A stretch of 64,000 bases of DNA from Notamacropus eugenii (Eukaryota; Chordata; Mammalia; Diprotodontia; Macropodidae): positions 52,328,771-52,392,770 of the forward strand of contig NC_092875.1 of the NCBI RefSeq assembly GCF_028372415.1. The letters run 5' to 3'. Shown here in pieces: positions 31,546 through 43,579 of this stretch (the stretch's first letter is position 1; the number at the start of each line of letters is the position of its first letter). Made by a program: the position numbers and the translations under genes. The notes beneath the pieces were generated by a model. That model had not been told where the DNA came from and searched no databases. It saw nothing but the letters and a program-made list of their open reading frames with translations.

Positions 31546-32914
31546 TTAAAAGAAAATAATAAGGTGAGGCACATTTCTGAGATCTCAGAAAAGGAAAGAT
31601 GGGAAGAGCAATGAGAGAAACCAGTCTTTCCTTCCTTTTTCACCAGTAGATGAAGATCTCAATAGCTGCCAGTCTTGAGACTTGAAATCTTACTCAGGTA
31701 ATACTCGGGTCTCCATGTCTGCTCCCAGTATCTGGTTGCCCCATAGGCAGACTTATTTACTGCCTGCTTGTGTGTTGGGATGATGCAGCTGTAAAGGCTA
31801 TAACTATCATCTCAGCTACTCCTTTGGCAGTCCCTGGTGGACAGTTGCCTCCAGGGAGATGGTCAGAAATCTGAATATTAAGGATTGTAGAAAGGAGGAG
31901 AGGCAGCTAAGCCATCATCTGAAGATACAGTCTCTTAATCTTCTATCCTACTGTGTAGCTTCCTGCCCACTGACGATGTGCTCTCTGGTACTCCTGGTAG
32001 GGTTGGGGATGAATGCAATTAGTCTCCTGTGTACTGGGATCCTCAGAAATTATTTTGCCAGATTCTCTCTCCTTGAATCTTCTGCAACTTGAGCTCAGAG
32101 GATGATAATTATGCAGATGACTGAGACGATGAGGCATGCTTATGCATTTCAGAAAATTATAATCCTGGAACCTGGATTATAATTAAAATGACAGTTATAA
32201 TGGACACATTTATTTGGCACAACTGTTATGATTAATCAGAACAATATGAAAATGGATTATTGTTTTTGCCCCCACATCAAATGAGCAAGTTTTGTTGATG
32301 TTACAACCCTCTCCCTCAAATTCCTCCCAGTTGGCCACTTTTCTCCCCTTCCCTCAATTCTCCCCCCACCATCCAGGATGTTATTTTCTCCAGGCAAATT
32401 TCCTCCTACTGTTGCAATTGTCTTATAGTCTCAATGACCTTCAAGGTCTTTGTCTGACTATGAGATTAGAAATCTATGGCCTGGTTCTCTGCTTAAACCC
32501 TCACTTCCAGTAAAGTGGCCCAGAGAGGGTAGTAAGGGAAAGGGACAGGTAAGAAGTGCTGACGAGTTTAAGGAAGCTAGCTTTCAGCAAGAAGGAAGTC
32601 AGGAGTGACCACCTTTTCCTTGAAAGTCTAAGAGGAAGGAAATATAGGATAGAATAGAGTGATAGCTCTATAGGGTGAGTGAGGAAGTAGGAAGAGAAGG
32701 ATGGTGGTCCTGAGGGTAGAGCTGGGTAAATGTGTCCACTTTTAATGATTGCTCACTGGGCACAATTAATTCAAAGTAAAGGCATTTAATGAAATAGCAT
32801 AGTAAAGAAAAGCATAGCAAAGGAAAAAATATTTGAAGGTATCTCATGTGAAAGGGAGATTAGACTCGTTCTTGACCTCATGGGTCAAGAACCCATCTAC
32901 TGGTACAATGGGTA
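31546..32914. other. No recognisable feature
   Basis: About 1.37 kb. Short frames only, no SINE or LINE wording that I trust. One of the longer unassigned stretches. Confidence 0.4.
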
Positions 32915-33423
32915 TGTTGACCTGAAAACTTGGTTAGAGAGAAAAGGCAATAGGCTAAATGCATACATTTTATGATTTAATTAATTAATTAATCAATTCC
33001 CTATTAAAGACAACGGTTACATAATGCATCATGGAGCCAGAAATGTTCTGGCTACCCAGTACAGAAATCTTCTGGCTTATATACATTTTGCCGTGAGAAA
33101 GGAGTTCTCTTAGATAAACACACTGAAAACAAAGTAGCATCAGTTGGGTTTTATGATCCCAAGCTCTGGGCATCTTCTTTCCCTAGCATGCCTTTGAAGT
33201 TGTTTATCTTAACAGAGTTGACAAAGCTGAAGTTACAACCCAAGGTATCTGTGTTTTTCTCTTATCACTAGGATACTAGAAGAAGGGTCTGGTAAGGAAG
33301 TCCCATTTGCTTGACATCAAAAGGCATCCTCTAAGTTAAACATAGGGGACTATTAGGTTCAGGCTCTTCTTAATTCAAACTTTGAACCTTATTAAAGTCT
33401 AAAATTTATATTAAATATTATCA
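32915..33423 (-). mobile_element. Solo LTR of an ERV1-like fossil, copy B
   Basis: A 509-bp element from TGTTGACCTGAAAAC to ATATTATCA, flanked by an exact GGTA duplication (32911-32914 and 33424-33427). It aligns end to end with the LTR at 18977-19533 with visible substitutions and small length differences, in the same orientation. Both are therefore independent insertions of one family. No internal region remains. Confidence 0.85.
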
Positions 33424-33427
33424 GGTA

Positions 33428-33645
33428 GAAATTTCAAGGAGGAAAATTTAGAATGGTATAAGGAAAAAAATCCTTCCTAACTGAGCACTAAGCAAATGGG
33501 CTGCCTTGGGAGTCTTCTGCAAGCAAATTGTGGGTGAACTCTTCTCAGGTTTGTTGGGGAAGAGATTCTTTTCCAGGAATGGGTTGGCTTAGATAGTCCT
33601 TTAAGGCATTTCCAATTCTGAGATTCTGTTAATGAGAGGTCTCCA
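33428..33645 (+). mobile_element. CR1/L3 LINE 3' end
   Basis: 'aaatgggctgccttgggag', 'tgggttggcttagatag' and the terminal 'ccaattctgagattctgtta' repeat. Confidence 0.7.
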
Positions 33646-33724
33646 TCCTCAGGTCCCATACCAGGGGATCCCAGCCCTGAATTCCTCTCCTTAGCACAGA
33701 GACCTGCCAACTTTTAGGGCTGGA

Positions 33725-33912
33725 GCAAAGGAGACCATATTATGTAATGGAAAGAATATTGGAGTTGAGTAATCCAGTTTAATGCTAATTTTGTTATTTG
33801 TTATTCATTTAACTTTGGACAAGTCTCTTTCCCTTCCTGGGGTCGTTTCTTCGCTGATAAAATGATATATTTGAATAGATAATCTCCACCTCTAAAGCCC
33901 ATGACTATGGTA
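33725..33912 (+). mobile_element. MIR-like tRNA SINE
   Basis: 'taatggaaagaatattggag' to 'cacctctaaagcccatgac'. Confidence 0.6.
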
Positions 33913-34344
33913 TTAGCAGGGGCTCAGAGTACCGGCAGTTGTAGCATTTAGCTGAACTCTCTTTCCCTACGTCCAGGGCCAGGAAAGAGTACAGTTTTCT
34001 AGACCATCTTGCTTGTCCTGAGAAATTCAAGCAGTGTTTGGAGGGAGTAGGGCCTGGAATAGAAAGTACTGGAAGGGCCAAGAGGTCAGCAATCACTGAA
34101 GCCGGGAGTCAGTCACCATAGACTGTTCTATCTTAAAGGATAGAGGAAGGAGAAGTCAGGACAGCCAGAGGGGATCTCAGGAAGAAATGTGAGTCACATA
34201 AGAGGAAGGACTTTTTGACTGTACTGGGATAAGTCTATAGGCAGAGGAATGAAGAATTTTCATGTCCACCTGTTCTTTTTATCTGAGTTTGACTTTCTAT
34301 TCCTGTATCACCTTCCATGGATTCTGAGAAAAAGAATTCACAGG

Positions 34345-34545
34345 TAATAGTATCATAGGTCAGAGCCTTAGAGTCATCTCGTACAACCATCTCATCTTAT
34401 AAATGAGGAAACGGAGTCTCATATTGGCAAAGTGACTTGCCCAAGGTCACACCAGTAGTAAGTGACAGGCAGAATTTGAATCAAGGACTGCTGATTCCAA
34501 ATCTAGTGGTTTTTCCCCAACATTACACAATGTCCTTCTATAGTT
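34345..34545 (+). mobile_element. MIR-type SINE
   Basis: 'ataaatgaggaaacggagtc', 'tgacttgcccaaggtcacac', 'gctgattccaaatctagtgg'. Confidence 0.7.
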
Positions 34546-34671
34546 GTTGCCTTAGACCTGTCCTGAAGCTTGTTGCTGGAGTGGAGACCCAGAGTAGAAG
34601 TCACAAGGAGAAAAGATCCAGGATTGCCAATTGTGGACTACTGTGAAACCGTTTGGATAGGTGAGTTAAGG

Positions 34672-34687
34672 AGTGTGTGTGCATGCA

Positions 34688-34739
<52 letters not shown>

Positions 34740-34740
34740 A
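34672..34740. repeat. (GT)n microsatellite
   Basis: More than twenty GT units with a few GCAT interruptions. Bases 34741-35095 hold nothing recognisable. Confidence 0.95.
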
Positions 34741-35099
34741 TGACTCATTTCCCTCTACATTTTCCCAGCTTTGGTGTTTCTAGTCTATGATCCTGAGACT
34801 GTGTGTAGACATCCCCTTCCTTTTTTCTTTTCCATGAGTTGCTGATGCACATGATCAAGAGTTCCATTAGCTTCACCCAAGGATCTGAGAGTGTCACTAA
34901 AAGAAAGAGGTTTGGAATATGGATGGAGGTGAATGCCTTCATTTGGAAATACTTGCTCTTTCCCCATTATACTTTATATTATGTTAAACAGACTGTGTTA
35001 TTATAGCATACAGATTCCCTGAATCCAGTGAATGTAGTGGGGCTATGAACAGAGAGAGGGGAGTCTAGAAAGGGCAGAGACTGATAAGTTATATACTAC

Positions 35100-35348
35100 T
35101 GTTCAGTTGTTTCAGTCGTTTTTGATTCTTCATGACCCCATTTAGGATTTTCTGGGCAAAGATATTGGGGTGATTTGGCATCTCCTTTTCTAACTCATTT
35201 TACAGATGGGGAAACTGAGGCAAACAGGGTTAAGTGACTTGCCCAGGGTCACGCAGCTAGTAAGTGATGGAGGCCAGATATGAACTCTGGAAGATGAGTT
35301 TTTCTGATTCTAAGTTCAGTGCTGTATCCACTGTGCCATCTAGCTTTT
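35100..35348 (-). mobile_element. Full-length SINE with BovB-type tail
   Basis: 'gttcagttgtttcagtcgtt', 'agatggggaaactgaggcaa', 'gggtcacgcagctagtaagt', head 'tccactgtgccatctagctt'. Confidence 0.85.
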
Positions 35349-35498
35349 ATATCTTAATATTTTAAGTAATAATCCATTTCATTCTCTTCCTTTGTTTCAG
35401 GCCTAGCCAGTGGGTCCTGAGAATCCAAATGAGTCCTTGCTGCTGAAAAAATTTGGGCTTGGTTATAGTGATTAATGTGGTAGTATTGGTGGTGGTGC

Positions 35499-35735
35499 AG
35501 GACAACTAGGTAGTGCAGTAGATAGAGCATCTCATCTTTCTGAGTTCAAATCTGGTCTCCAACAGTTACTAGCTGTGTGATCGTGGGCAAGTCACTTAAA
35601 CCTGTTTGCCTCAGTTTCCTTACCTGTATAATGAGTTGGAGAAGGAAATGGCAAACTACTCCAGTACCTCTGCCAAAAACACCCCATAAGGAGTCACAAA
35701 GACTTGAATACGATTGAAAACAACAATGCACAACA
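35499..35735 (+). mobile_element. Full-length SINE with BovB-type tail
   Basis: Head 'ggacaactaggtagtgcag', 'tagctgtgtgatcgtgggc', tail 'ggagtcacaaagacttgaa' ending in CAACAA-type simple sequence. Confidence 0.85.
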
Positions 35736-36159
35736 ACAAAAAGGATTAATGGAGGTACATTCTAGGCATTTGCAGGCTGAGTTCCATCTAATAGCTAGCA
35801 GGAAAATCCATCTCATTAGAAAGGCATATGCTAGAAAATCCCCCCCCTCAAGAAAGACCCCCCCAAAACCAAAAAACCAAACCAAAAAACCAAAACCAAA
35901 CTACCAAGACCTCTGTGCTGATGGCTTACGCCCTGGCAGGTAGCTAAGATATTGCACGACATTGCTGGGTAATTCATACAATGATGGTCTGTTTTTACTA
36001 TAGGCTTAAAGAAGTCATCACTCTTGCCATAGGACTGAGGTTCTAAGGCCAAAAGGATCATCCTATTTTTAATGCCTTATAGCTACAAAATGTTAATATA
36101 TATATATATATAATCATCATAACTTACATGGACTTATCATGCAAAAGTTTACAAAGAAC

Positions 36160-36275
36160 TTCATTCATTCACCAAGTAGGCGCCAGGTATTTTTCTAGGT
36201 GCTAGAGATACAAAGGCAAAAGTAAAAATAGTCTTTATCTTTAGGGAATTTACAGGGCAATATGTCCATATATAG
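36160..36275 (+). mobile_element. L2-related repeat fragment
   Basis: 'aagtaggcgccaggtatttt' and 'agatacaaaggcaaaagt'. A short (AT)n lies at 36098-36112. Confidence 0.5.
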
Positions 36276-36554
36276 ATCAGAAGTGCCTCCAAACCCCATC
36301 TCTTTCCACTGATCCACACTGCCTCCAGTCTCCTTTAAACATTATTGCCAATATTATTGATTTTAGGGTTTCCAGCCTTTCAAGGAGTTGACCTGTTCCT
36401 CCGCCCTCTTTTCTTATCTGTCCAATGGGATTGGAACACGTTTCTCTGTGAGCCTGCTCTTTAGGGCATATTTTGGCCTGGATTCCTCTTTCCTGTCTCC
36501 TCCCCATTTTAATACTGTTCCTTGGCTCCCTTGTGTGGTGTATTTCAGAAGCAC
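36276..36554. other. No recognisable feature
   Basis: About 280 bases between an L2-related fragment and a CR1 3' end. Nothing can be named. Confidence 0.4.
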
Positions 36555-36905
36555 AGCATCCCAGAATCCCAGATTGGGAAGAAAGCTCCCTGCCATTTGA
36601 AGTCCTGCCTATATCTGTGCATGAATCCCTCCTACTGATAGCCTGACACACGATGGTCATCCAGCCTTTTCTTGCAGACCTCCACTGGAGGGAAACCTCC
36701 TGAAACAACCCTTTCTACTGCTGAACATAGTAAGTGTCTGTCAACCAAAGGCATGGCACCAATTATGAGTAAGTAGAATTACTTACTAATATCGAGTATC
36801 AATTGGAAATCTTCCACTTTTCAGTTGATGCCCATTGTTGCCAGTTCTGCCCTCTGGGACCCTGCAGAACAAAGCTAACCCATGAAAGAAATGGTTGGAG
36901 AACAT
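36555..36905 (-). mobile_element. CR1/L3 LINE 3' region
   Basis: 'gtcatccagccttttcttgc', 'gacctccactgga' and later 'cagttctgccctctgggacc' are antisense CR1 3' words. About 110 bases of unlike text lie between (36722-36830). Bases 36906-37195 are unassigned. Confidence 0.65.
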
Positions 36906-37199
36906 TTGGAAAGGAAAGCAAGGATCTCAAAGAGTTAATATGACTGCATATTAAGAACAAACTTGGTCAGGTCAATCTTATTTTCTTTTTTGACAGGGTT
37001 ATAAAGTGCTACAAATATAATTTTTACTTAGATTTTAGGATAACACTTTATAAAATCCCAGGGGTGGGGCATCGGTGGCCTCGAGACCCTCTAGGTCCTC
37101 AAGTGCAGTCCTACCCTCAAAGCTGCAGATTCCCTTAGTGTAATTCTTATGGAAAAGATGCTATGAACTAGATGATAATGCAATTACATGGATTTGGAA

Positions 37200-38235
37200 T
37201 TGGTTGTATGGTAGCTGTATTTTAAAAATATATTTTTACATGTTAAAAATATATTTTATTTTAACATTCATTTAAAAATTTTTAAGTTCCAAATTCTTTC
37301 CTTCCCTGTAGCCACCCCCCAAAAGTAAGCAACATAATATGACTTATATATGTGAAATCATGCAAAACCTGTTTCCCTATTAGCCATATTGTAAAAAAAA
37401 GTGAGAAAAGGAAATAAGAAAATAATAAATAAGTAAAGTGATAGAAACATAAGGTAAGTGAAAAAAGTAGGCTTTAGTCTGCACTCAGAGTTGATCAGTT
37501 TTCTCTCTGGAGGTAGATAGCAGTTTTCATTAGGAGTCCTTAGGATTTGTCTTGGATCACTGTATTGATCAGACTAGTTAAGTCAGCTGATCATCATTAC
37601 AATACTGCTATAGCTCTGGTCAGTGTGTTCCTGGCTCCGCACACTTTGCTTTGCAAGTCTTTGGATGAAACCATCCCCTTCATCATTTATTCCAACGTAA
37701 TAATATTCCAAACAAATCATATACCACAACTTGTTCAGCCATTCCCCAAATGATGGGCATCCCCCTCATTTTCCAATTCTTTGCCACCACAGAAAGAGCT
37801 ACTATAAATATTTTTATACATATAGGTCCTTTCCCTTTAGCTTTTTGATCTCTTTGGGATACAGACCTAGTACTGGTGCTCCTGGGTCAAAGGGTAGGCA
37901 GACATTTATAGCCCTTTGGTCAGAGTTCCAAATTGTTCTCTAGAATGGTTGGACAAGTTCACAACCCCAAACAGTGCATTAGTGTCCCAATTTTTCCAAC
38001 TCCTTCCAGCATTTGTCATGTTTCTTTCCCGTCATGTTAGCCAATTTGATAAATGTGAGGTGGTCCCTCTGAGGTTTATGATAGGTAGTTGTTACTGGCT
38101 CCGTATCAACGTAGTAGTATGTTGATAGTGTAATGTCTGAAGAATCTGGGACTTCTTTAATCTTAAACATTTTTTCTTTCTTATCATATATTTCCCTAAT
38201 AATATCCATCACCCTAGTCTTCTTAGAAATTCCTC
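37200..38235 (-). mobile_element. L1 LINE 3' end, long copy
   Basis: 3'UTR (37200-37500, 'cagttttcattaggagtcct') followed by ORF2 C-terminus and further into ORF2: 'attccccaaatgatgggcat' is the antisense of the M-P-x-x-W block, and 'tccaactccttccagcattt' lies further in. 5' truncated near 38235. Confidence 0.8.
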
Positions 38236-38929
38236 ATTTATTATGTATTTCAGGTCTCTCATATCCACCATGTATTCTTCTATTGCTGTCTATGTGCTAT
38301 TCATTTTTCAGTTCTTTAGATGCTTGTGTTTGATTTCTTGCTATCTATAACAACACTAATAGAATATTGGTAGCAATCTTCTCTTCCTCTTCCTCCTCTC
38401 TTCTTGCTGTCTTCTAAGCCTTTTGCAGCCTGACTTCTGTCCTTATCGTTCAACTGAAACTGTTCTTTCCTAAGAAAGTTCCCCAAAGGGGAACTTGCCC
38501 AAAGGCAAACTTACTTTTCTCCATAAAGGAGAAAAAAAAGGCTTCCAAAACCCAACAGGGTTACCCCTTTGTTATCTCTCTTGAACTCTGCATGTTCGTG
38601 TGAGAGTGTGTTACAGACTTTTGGGAGGATGTTTTATACTAACTATACCAACTTAGTAAATACCTGTTCTAAAGTTAATTAAATCTGGCTGACTAATCAA
38701 TATCACTGATAATCACTGAGAGAAGCACTGGTGGGGGCTCATGAGCTATATAATACTAGGAAAAAGCCCCCAGTCACTAGGATATCCCTAGACCCCTAAG
38801 GAGAGATATAGCAGCCTTGCTCTAGGGACTCAGACTACTAGTGAGAATTGAGGTTTGGGAAGTAGTCCCAAAGATTACATGTACTTATAACAGTCAGACA
38901 TGTCTGAAAACATATGTTTCATTCTGTCC
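38236..38929. other. Unassigned; possible LTR remnant
   Basis: The stretch 38600-38715 ('aaatacctgttctaaagtta', ending 'cactgataatca') has LTR-like U5 character, but no left end or duplication was found. I record it only as a suspicion. Confidence 0.25.
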
Positions 38930-39465
38930 TTTTGGTCCATCACCCCTCTGTCGAGAGTTGGGAGTCATGCTTTGTCATCTGTCTCTTGGAATAATTTATG
39001 GCACTGAGAAGAGTTCTGAAGTCTTTCCAAGTTGTTTTTCTTTCCAGTGTTTAGTTATTATGTAAGTTATGCTCCTGGTTTGGCTTACCTCATTCTGTAT
39101 CTGTTCATATACATCTGTCTTATATTTTTCAGATCTGTCCTTTTCATAATTTCTTATGGCACAATTATATTCTTTTACATTCACACGCCATTGTTTGTTT
39201 AGTTATTCTACAATTGATGAGTACTCCCTTATAGTTCTATAGTTCTAGTTATTTGTCTCAATAAAGGATACTGCTATGATTATTTTTTACATATGGTCCT
39301 TTTCTCTTTGTCTTTGATCTCTTTGAGGTGTCTAACCTGTAATGGTACCACTGGGTTAGTGGATATGTAGAGTTTGGTGACATTTTGGGGACAGTTCTGA
39401 ACTGTTTTACAGAATGGCTGAACAAGGTTACAGTTCCACCAAGAGTACATTAGTATACAGAGAAG
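38930..39465 (-). mobile_element. L1 LINE ORF2 C-terminal relic, older copy
   Basis: The minus frame at 38996-39184 has 'NVKEYNCAIRNYEKDRSEKYKTDVYEQIQNEVSQ' and the frame at 39280-39486 has 'LVQPFCKTVQNCPQNV', matching the human L1 block 'CKLVQPLWKSVWRFL'. It is more diverged than the L1 next door. Confidence 0.7.
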
Positions 39466-39699
39466 GGAATAAATAAACCAGAACAAATCAATACATTGAA
39501 AAAAATCTTAAAATATATGCAGTGTTTTTCACGCCTGCAAATCTTCACTTCTGCAAAGGAGTAGGGGAAGTGTTTCCTCATATCTCTACTCTGGGATTAA
39601 GCTCATTAAAATTTTGCAACATCCAGCTGTGATTGTTTTGTGGTCATTCTCTTTATCTTGTGGTTATTATGTGTATGCTCTGCTTGCTTCATTTGTCAA

Positions 39700-39832
39700 A
39701 GTTCAGCATATGGAAAGACAAGAATTAAAATCTGACCTCACACTGCTAGCAATGGGATGCTGGATAAGTCACAACTTGTCTACTTTGTTCTCCTCATCTG
39801 TAAAATGGAAATAGTACTTTGTGTGAAATATT
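39700..39832 (+). mobile_element. SINE fragment
   Basis: 'ttaaaatctgacctcacact', 'tgctggataagtcacaactt', 'tcctcatctgtaaaatgg'. Confidence 0.55.
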
Positions 39833-39859
39833 CCCTTGATATCTCGATTTTTCTTGAAG

Positions 39860-41325
39860 AGATCTCTGGAGAAGGAAATGGCAAACTACTCTAGTAGCTT
39901 TGCCAAGAAAACTCCAAGGACAAGGTTAAAGTGATAAAAGAAATGACATCGGAAGATAAGTCACTCAGGTTGGAAGGTATCCAATATGCTACTGGGGAAG
40001 AGCAGAGGGTAGCTACTAGTAGTTCCAGTACTAATGAAGCTACTGGGCCAAAGATGAAAGGAAGCTCAGTTGGGGATGTGTGTGGTGATGAAAGGAAAAT
40101 CTGATGTTGTAAAGAATTATATTGCATAGGAACCTGGAATGTAAGATCTATGAAGCAAGATAAGCTGGATGTGATCCAATAGGAGATGGAAAGACTAAAC
40201 ATTGATATCTTGGATGTCAATGAACTTATATGGAAGGGGATGGGTGAATTTAATTCAGGGGATCACTACATATGCTACCGTGGATAAGAATCCCTTAGAA
40301 GAAACAGAATAGCCCTCATCATCAATAAAAGGGTGAGAAAAGCAGTACTGGGGTATAATGAGATAGAATTATATCTGTGCAAATCCAAAGCAAAGTGTTC
40401 AACTTCACAGTAATACAAATTTATGCTCCAACCACTGCTGCCAAAGAGGCCAAAGTTGATCAGTTCTATGAAGAACTACAACATCTTTTAGAAATAACAC
40501 CAAAAAAGATGTCACATTCATTATAGGGGATTGGAATGATAAAGTAAGAAATCAAAAGATAATTGAAGTAAAAGGCAAGTTTGGCCTTGGAGTAATGAAA
40601 CAGGGAGATACTAATGGAGTTTTGTCAAGACAACTCTTTGCTCATAGCAAACATTCTTTTCAACAACCTAAAAGGTGACTCTACACATGGACATCACCAG
40701 ATAATCACTATAGAAGTCAGGTTGATTATATACTTTTCAGTCAATTCAGAGAAGCTGTATTCAGACAGTTTTAACAAGACCTGGAGCTGACTGTGGCTCA
40801 GATCATGAACTTCTTAGTCAAAATTCAGACTTAAAGAAAATGGGGAAAACCATCAGACCATACAGGTCCCATATGAATATGAAGTGGAGGTGATGAATAT
40901 ATTTAAGGGATTAGATCTGGCAGATGGAACACCTAAGGAACTATGGACAGAGGTTCAAAATACTATATAGGGAGCAGCAACATAAACATTCCCAAGAAAA
41001 AGAAGAAAGAAAGCAAAATGGCAGTCAGATGAGGCTTTACAAATAGCTGAGGGAAGAAGAAAAGCAAAAGGCAGAGGATAAAGGGAAAGACAGACCCAAC
41101 TGAAGGCAGGATTCCAGAGAATATCAAGATTTTCTTAAACCCAGCTTAGGTGTCAAAATAATATTTGCATCATAAAAGGAATTTAGTAGGACTTTTCTTA
41201 AAGTATCTTCAGATTTTCTTAAACAAGCAATGCAAAGAAACAGAAGAAAACAATAGCTAAATCGAGCCATAAGCCAAGGAGAAGAATAGGATCTTAGAAA
41301 AATTAGATATGATAGACAAAAAACA
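39860..41325 (+). mobile_element. BovB-clade RTE LINE, endonuclease-end relic
   Basis: The N-terminal half of a BovB ORF survives in shifted frames. At about 40125 it reads 'GTWNVRSMKQDKLDV', the start of the APE endonuclease (BovB: 'PGNMNQGKLEVVKQEM'). Then come 'FNSGDHYI', 'IQIYAPTTAAKEAKVDQFYEELQHLLEITPKKD' (shown here in two parts: 'IQIYAPTTAAKEAKVDQ' and 'FYEELQHLLEITPKK'), 'FIIGDWND', and near 40670 'YTWTSPD'. The reverse-transcriptase half is absent. Several stops and shifts are present. An L1 scrap at 41141-41210 interrupts the right end. Confidence 0.8.
41141..41210 (-). mobile_element. 70-bp internal L1 fragment with 14-bp duplication
   Basis: It is antisense of the L1 ORF2 stretch also present at about 42420-42480 ('cataaaaggaatttagtagg'). 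It is bracketed by the exact word 'agattttcttaaac' at 41127-41140 and 41211-41224, and BovB text continues on both sides. It has no A-tail. Confidence 0.7.
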
Positions 41326-41334
41326 ACCACATGT

Positions 41335-43575
41335 TAGGACTTAAAACCAAATGCAGGAAAGCAGAAATATTAAATGCATCCTTTTCAGATCATAATGCAA
41401 TAAAATTGCATTCAATAAAAGGCCATGGAAATTTGGACTAAAAATTAATTGAAACTAAGTAACCTAATGCTTCTTTTTTACAAAGTTTTATTTTTTTATT
41501 ATGAACTTAACAGATATCAATAAACAGATACATCTGAGGATACAAAGAACAGCAAAAATATGGCAAGAGAAACTGAACTTCTGTCATGCAGTTTTTTGAA
41601 AGGAATAAGAAAATATGCAAAGGTTAATAATTGTTCTATTTGTGTCCTTTCCTGCATTGTTTTGTTCTTTGTGTAATATCCCCTTTCTGGACTACCTCTA
41701 AGCCTAAACTCCCAGGTTGGATCCCTGGGCAAAAACTGTTCCTAGTTCAAAGTACTCTGTGGATTTGTACTCCTAAAGAAGTAATCTAATCCTAAAGAAT
41801 GAGTGGCTTAAAGAACAAATCATAGAAACAATCAATAATTTCATTCAAGAGAATGACAACAATGAGACAATATTCCAAAATCTGTAGAAAAAGAACAAAT
41901 GAAAAATCCCCCATTAAATGCCAAAATGGAAACCCTGAAAATTAAAGGAAAAATTAACGATATTAAAAGTAAAAAAAAAATTTGAACTAATAAATAAAAT
42001 TAGGAACTGATTTTATGAAAAAAAAATAACCAGAAAAGTCATCGATTAATTTGATTTTTTTTAAAAAAGAAGAAAAATTACTACTATCAAAAAAGAAAAA
42101 GGTAAATGTACCAGCAATGATGATGAAATTAAAGCAATTATAAGGAGTTGTTTTGCCAAATTATATGGCAGTAAGATTGTTAATCTGAATGATACGAATG
42201 AATGTTTACAAAAATATTAACTTTTCAGATGAATAGAAGAGGAAACAGAATATTTAAATAGTGCTATCTTGGAAAGAGAAATTGAACAAACCATAACTGA
42301 GCTCCCTAAGAAACCATCCCCTTACCCCAGAACCAAATGAATTTACAAGTGAATTCTATCAAATGTGTAAGGAACAATTAATTTCAATACTTTATAAACT
42401 ACTTGAAAAAATAGGTAAAGAAGGAGTCCTACTAAATTCCTTTTATGACACAAAGATTATTCTGATACCTAAGCTGAGGAGTACAAAAAACAGAGAATGA
42501 GAACTATAGCCCAATTTCATTAATGAATATTGATGCAAAAATTTTAAATAAAATGCTAACAAGGAGATTATAGTACTGCACTATGACCAGGTGGGATTTA
42601 TCCCAGGAATGCAGGATTGGTCCAAAAGTAGGAAAACTATTTATGATAGTTTTATAATATTTATTTTATAATATATTTTAAAATATATTTTATAATAGCA
42701 TTTATAATAACAATCAAATATATCACTAACAAAAACAATTAAAACCACATGATTATTTCAATAGTTGCAGAAAATGTTTTTGACAAAATAAAACACTTAT
42801 TCCTATTAAAAACACTAGAAAAATTGAGTGTTTCTCAAAATGAAAAGTTGTATTTATCTAAAATCAAGAGCAAGCATTGTCTGTAATAAGGATAAACTTG
42901 AAGCCTTCCCAATAAGACCAGTGGTAAAGCATAGATATCCATTATCGCCACTATTTTTCTGTAATAGAAATGCTAGCTATAGAAAGTAGATGAGAAAAAG
43001 AAACTGAAAGAGTAAAACTAGACAACAAAGAAACAAAACTATCCCTCTTTGCAGATGATATGATGGTATACTTTGAGAACTCTAGAGAAATCATCTAAAA
43101 AACTAGTTGAAACAACAACTTCAGCAAAGTTGTAGGGTATATAAATAATCCCACATAAATCATCAGCATTTCTAGCAGGAAGAGATAGAGCAATTCCATT
43201 TAAATTAATTATATATAATATAAAAAGCTTGGGAGTCTACTTGTCAAAAAAATCCAGGAATTATATGAACACAATTACAAAACACTTTTCATACAGGTAA
43301 AGACAGATGTAAACAACTGGGAAAATGTGAATTACTCATGGGTAGGTCAAGTCAATGTCATACAAAAAGACAATTCTATCCAAGTTAATTTACTTATTCA
43401 GTGTTATACCAATTAAACTACCAAAGAATTATTTTGCAGAGCTAGAAAAAATAATAAGAAGATTCATCTGGAAGAACAAAAGATCAAGAATAACATGGGA
43501 ATGCTTTCCATTAACAAGAAAACATTTTCTCTAATTAGCAAAGATATTTACTATGGTGGTAGAACTAAGAAGAGT
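41335..43575 (+). mobile_element. L1 LINE ORF2 relic, plus strand
   Basis: A long plus-strand ORF2 copy with many stops. It begins near the end of the endonuclease ('SFSDHNAIKLHSIKGHGN'; compare human 'LSDHSAIKLELRIKN'), continues through 'EQMKNPPLNAKMETLKIKG', the finger region ('[20 protein letters not shown]' area, about 42320-42390), the palm with 'LFADDMMVYFEN' near 43055 (catalytic FADD kept), and ends near 'IFTMVVELRRVG' at 43575. It is interrupted at 41469-41778 by a separate retrocopy. Confidence 0.8.
41469..41778 (-). pseudogene. Short retrocopy of an unidentified mRNA 3' end
   Basis: A 310-bp insert in L1, flanked by 'aagtaacctaat' (41457-41468) and 'aagtaatctaat' (41779-41790), a 12-bp duplication with one difference. 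On the minus strand it ends 'aataaaactttgtaaaaaa', a polyadenylation signal plus A-tail, so it looks like the 5'-truncated 3'UTR of a cellular transcript. The minus frame at 41517-41732 resembles no protein I know. The source gene is not identified. Confidence 0.6.
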
Positions 43576-43579
43576 TGGT

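Noticed and set aside
18977-33423. A 14-kb provirus bounded by the two related LTRs
   Set aside because: Each LTR has its own target duplication, and ordinary SINE, L1 and L2 DNA lies between them.
39860-41325. Host APEX-like endonuclease gene
   Set aside because: The APE domain here matches BovB LINE text, and the frames are broken.
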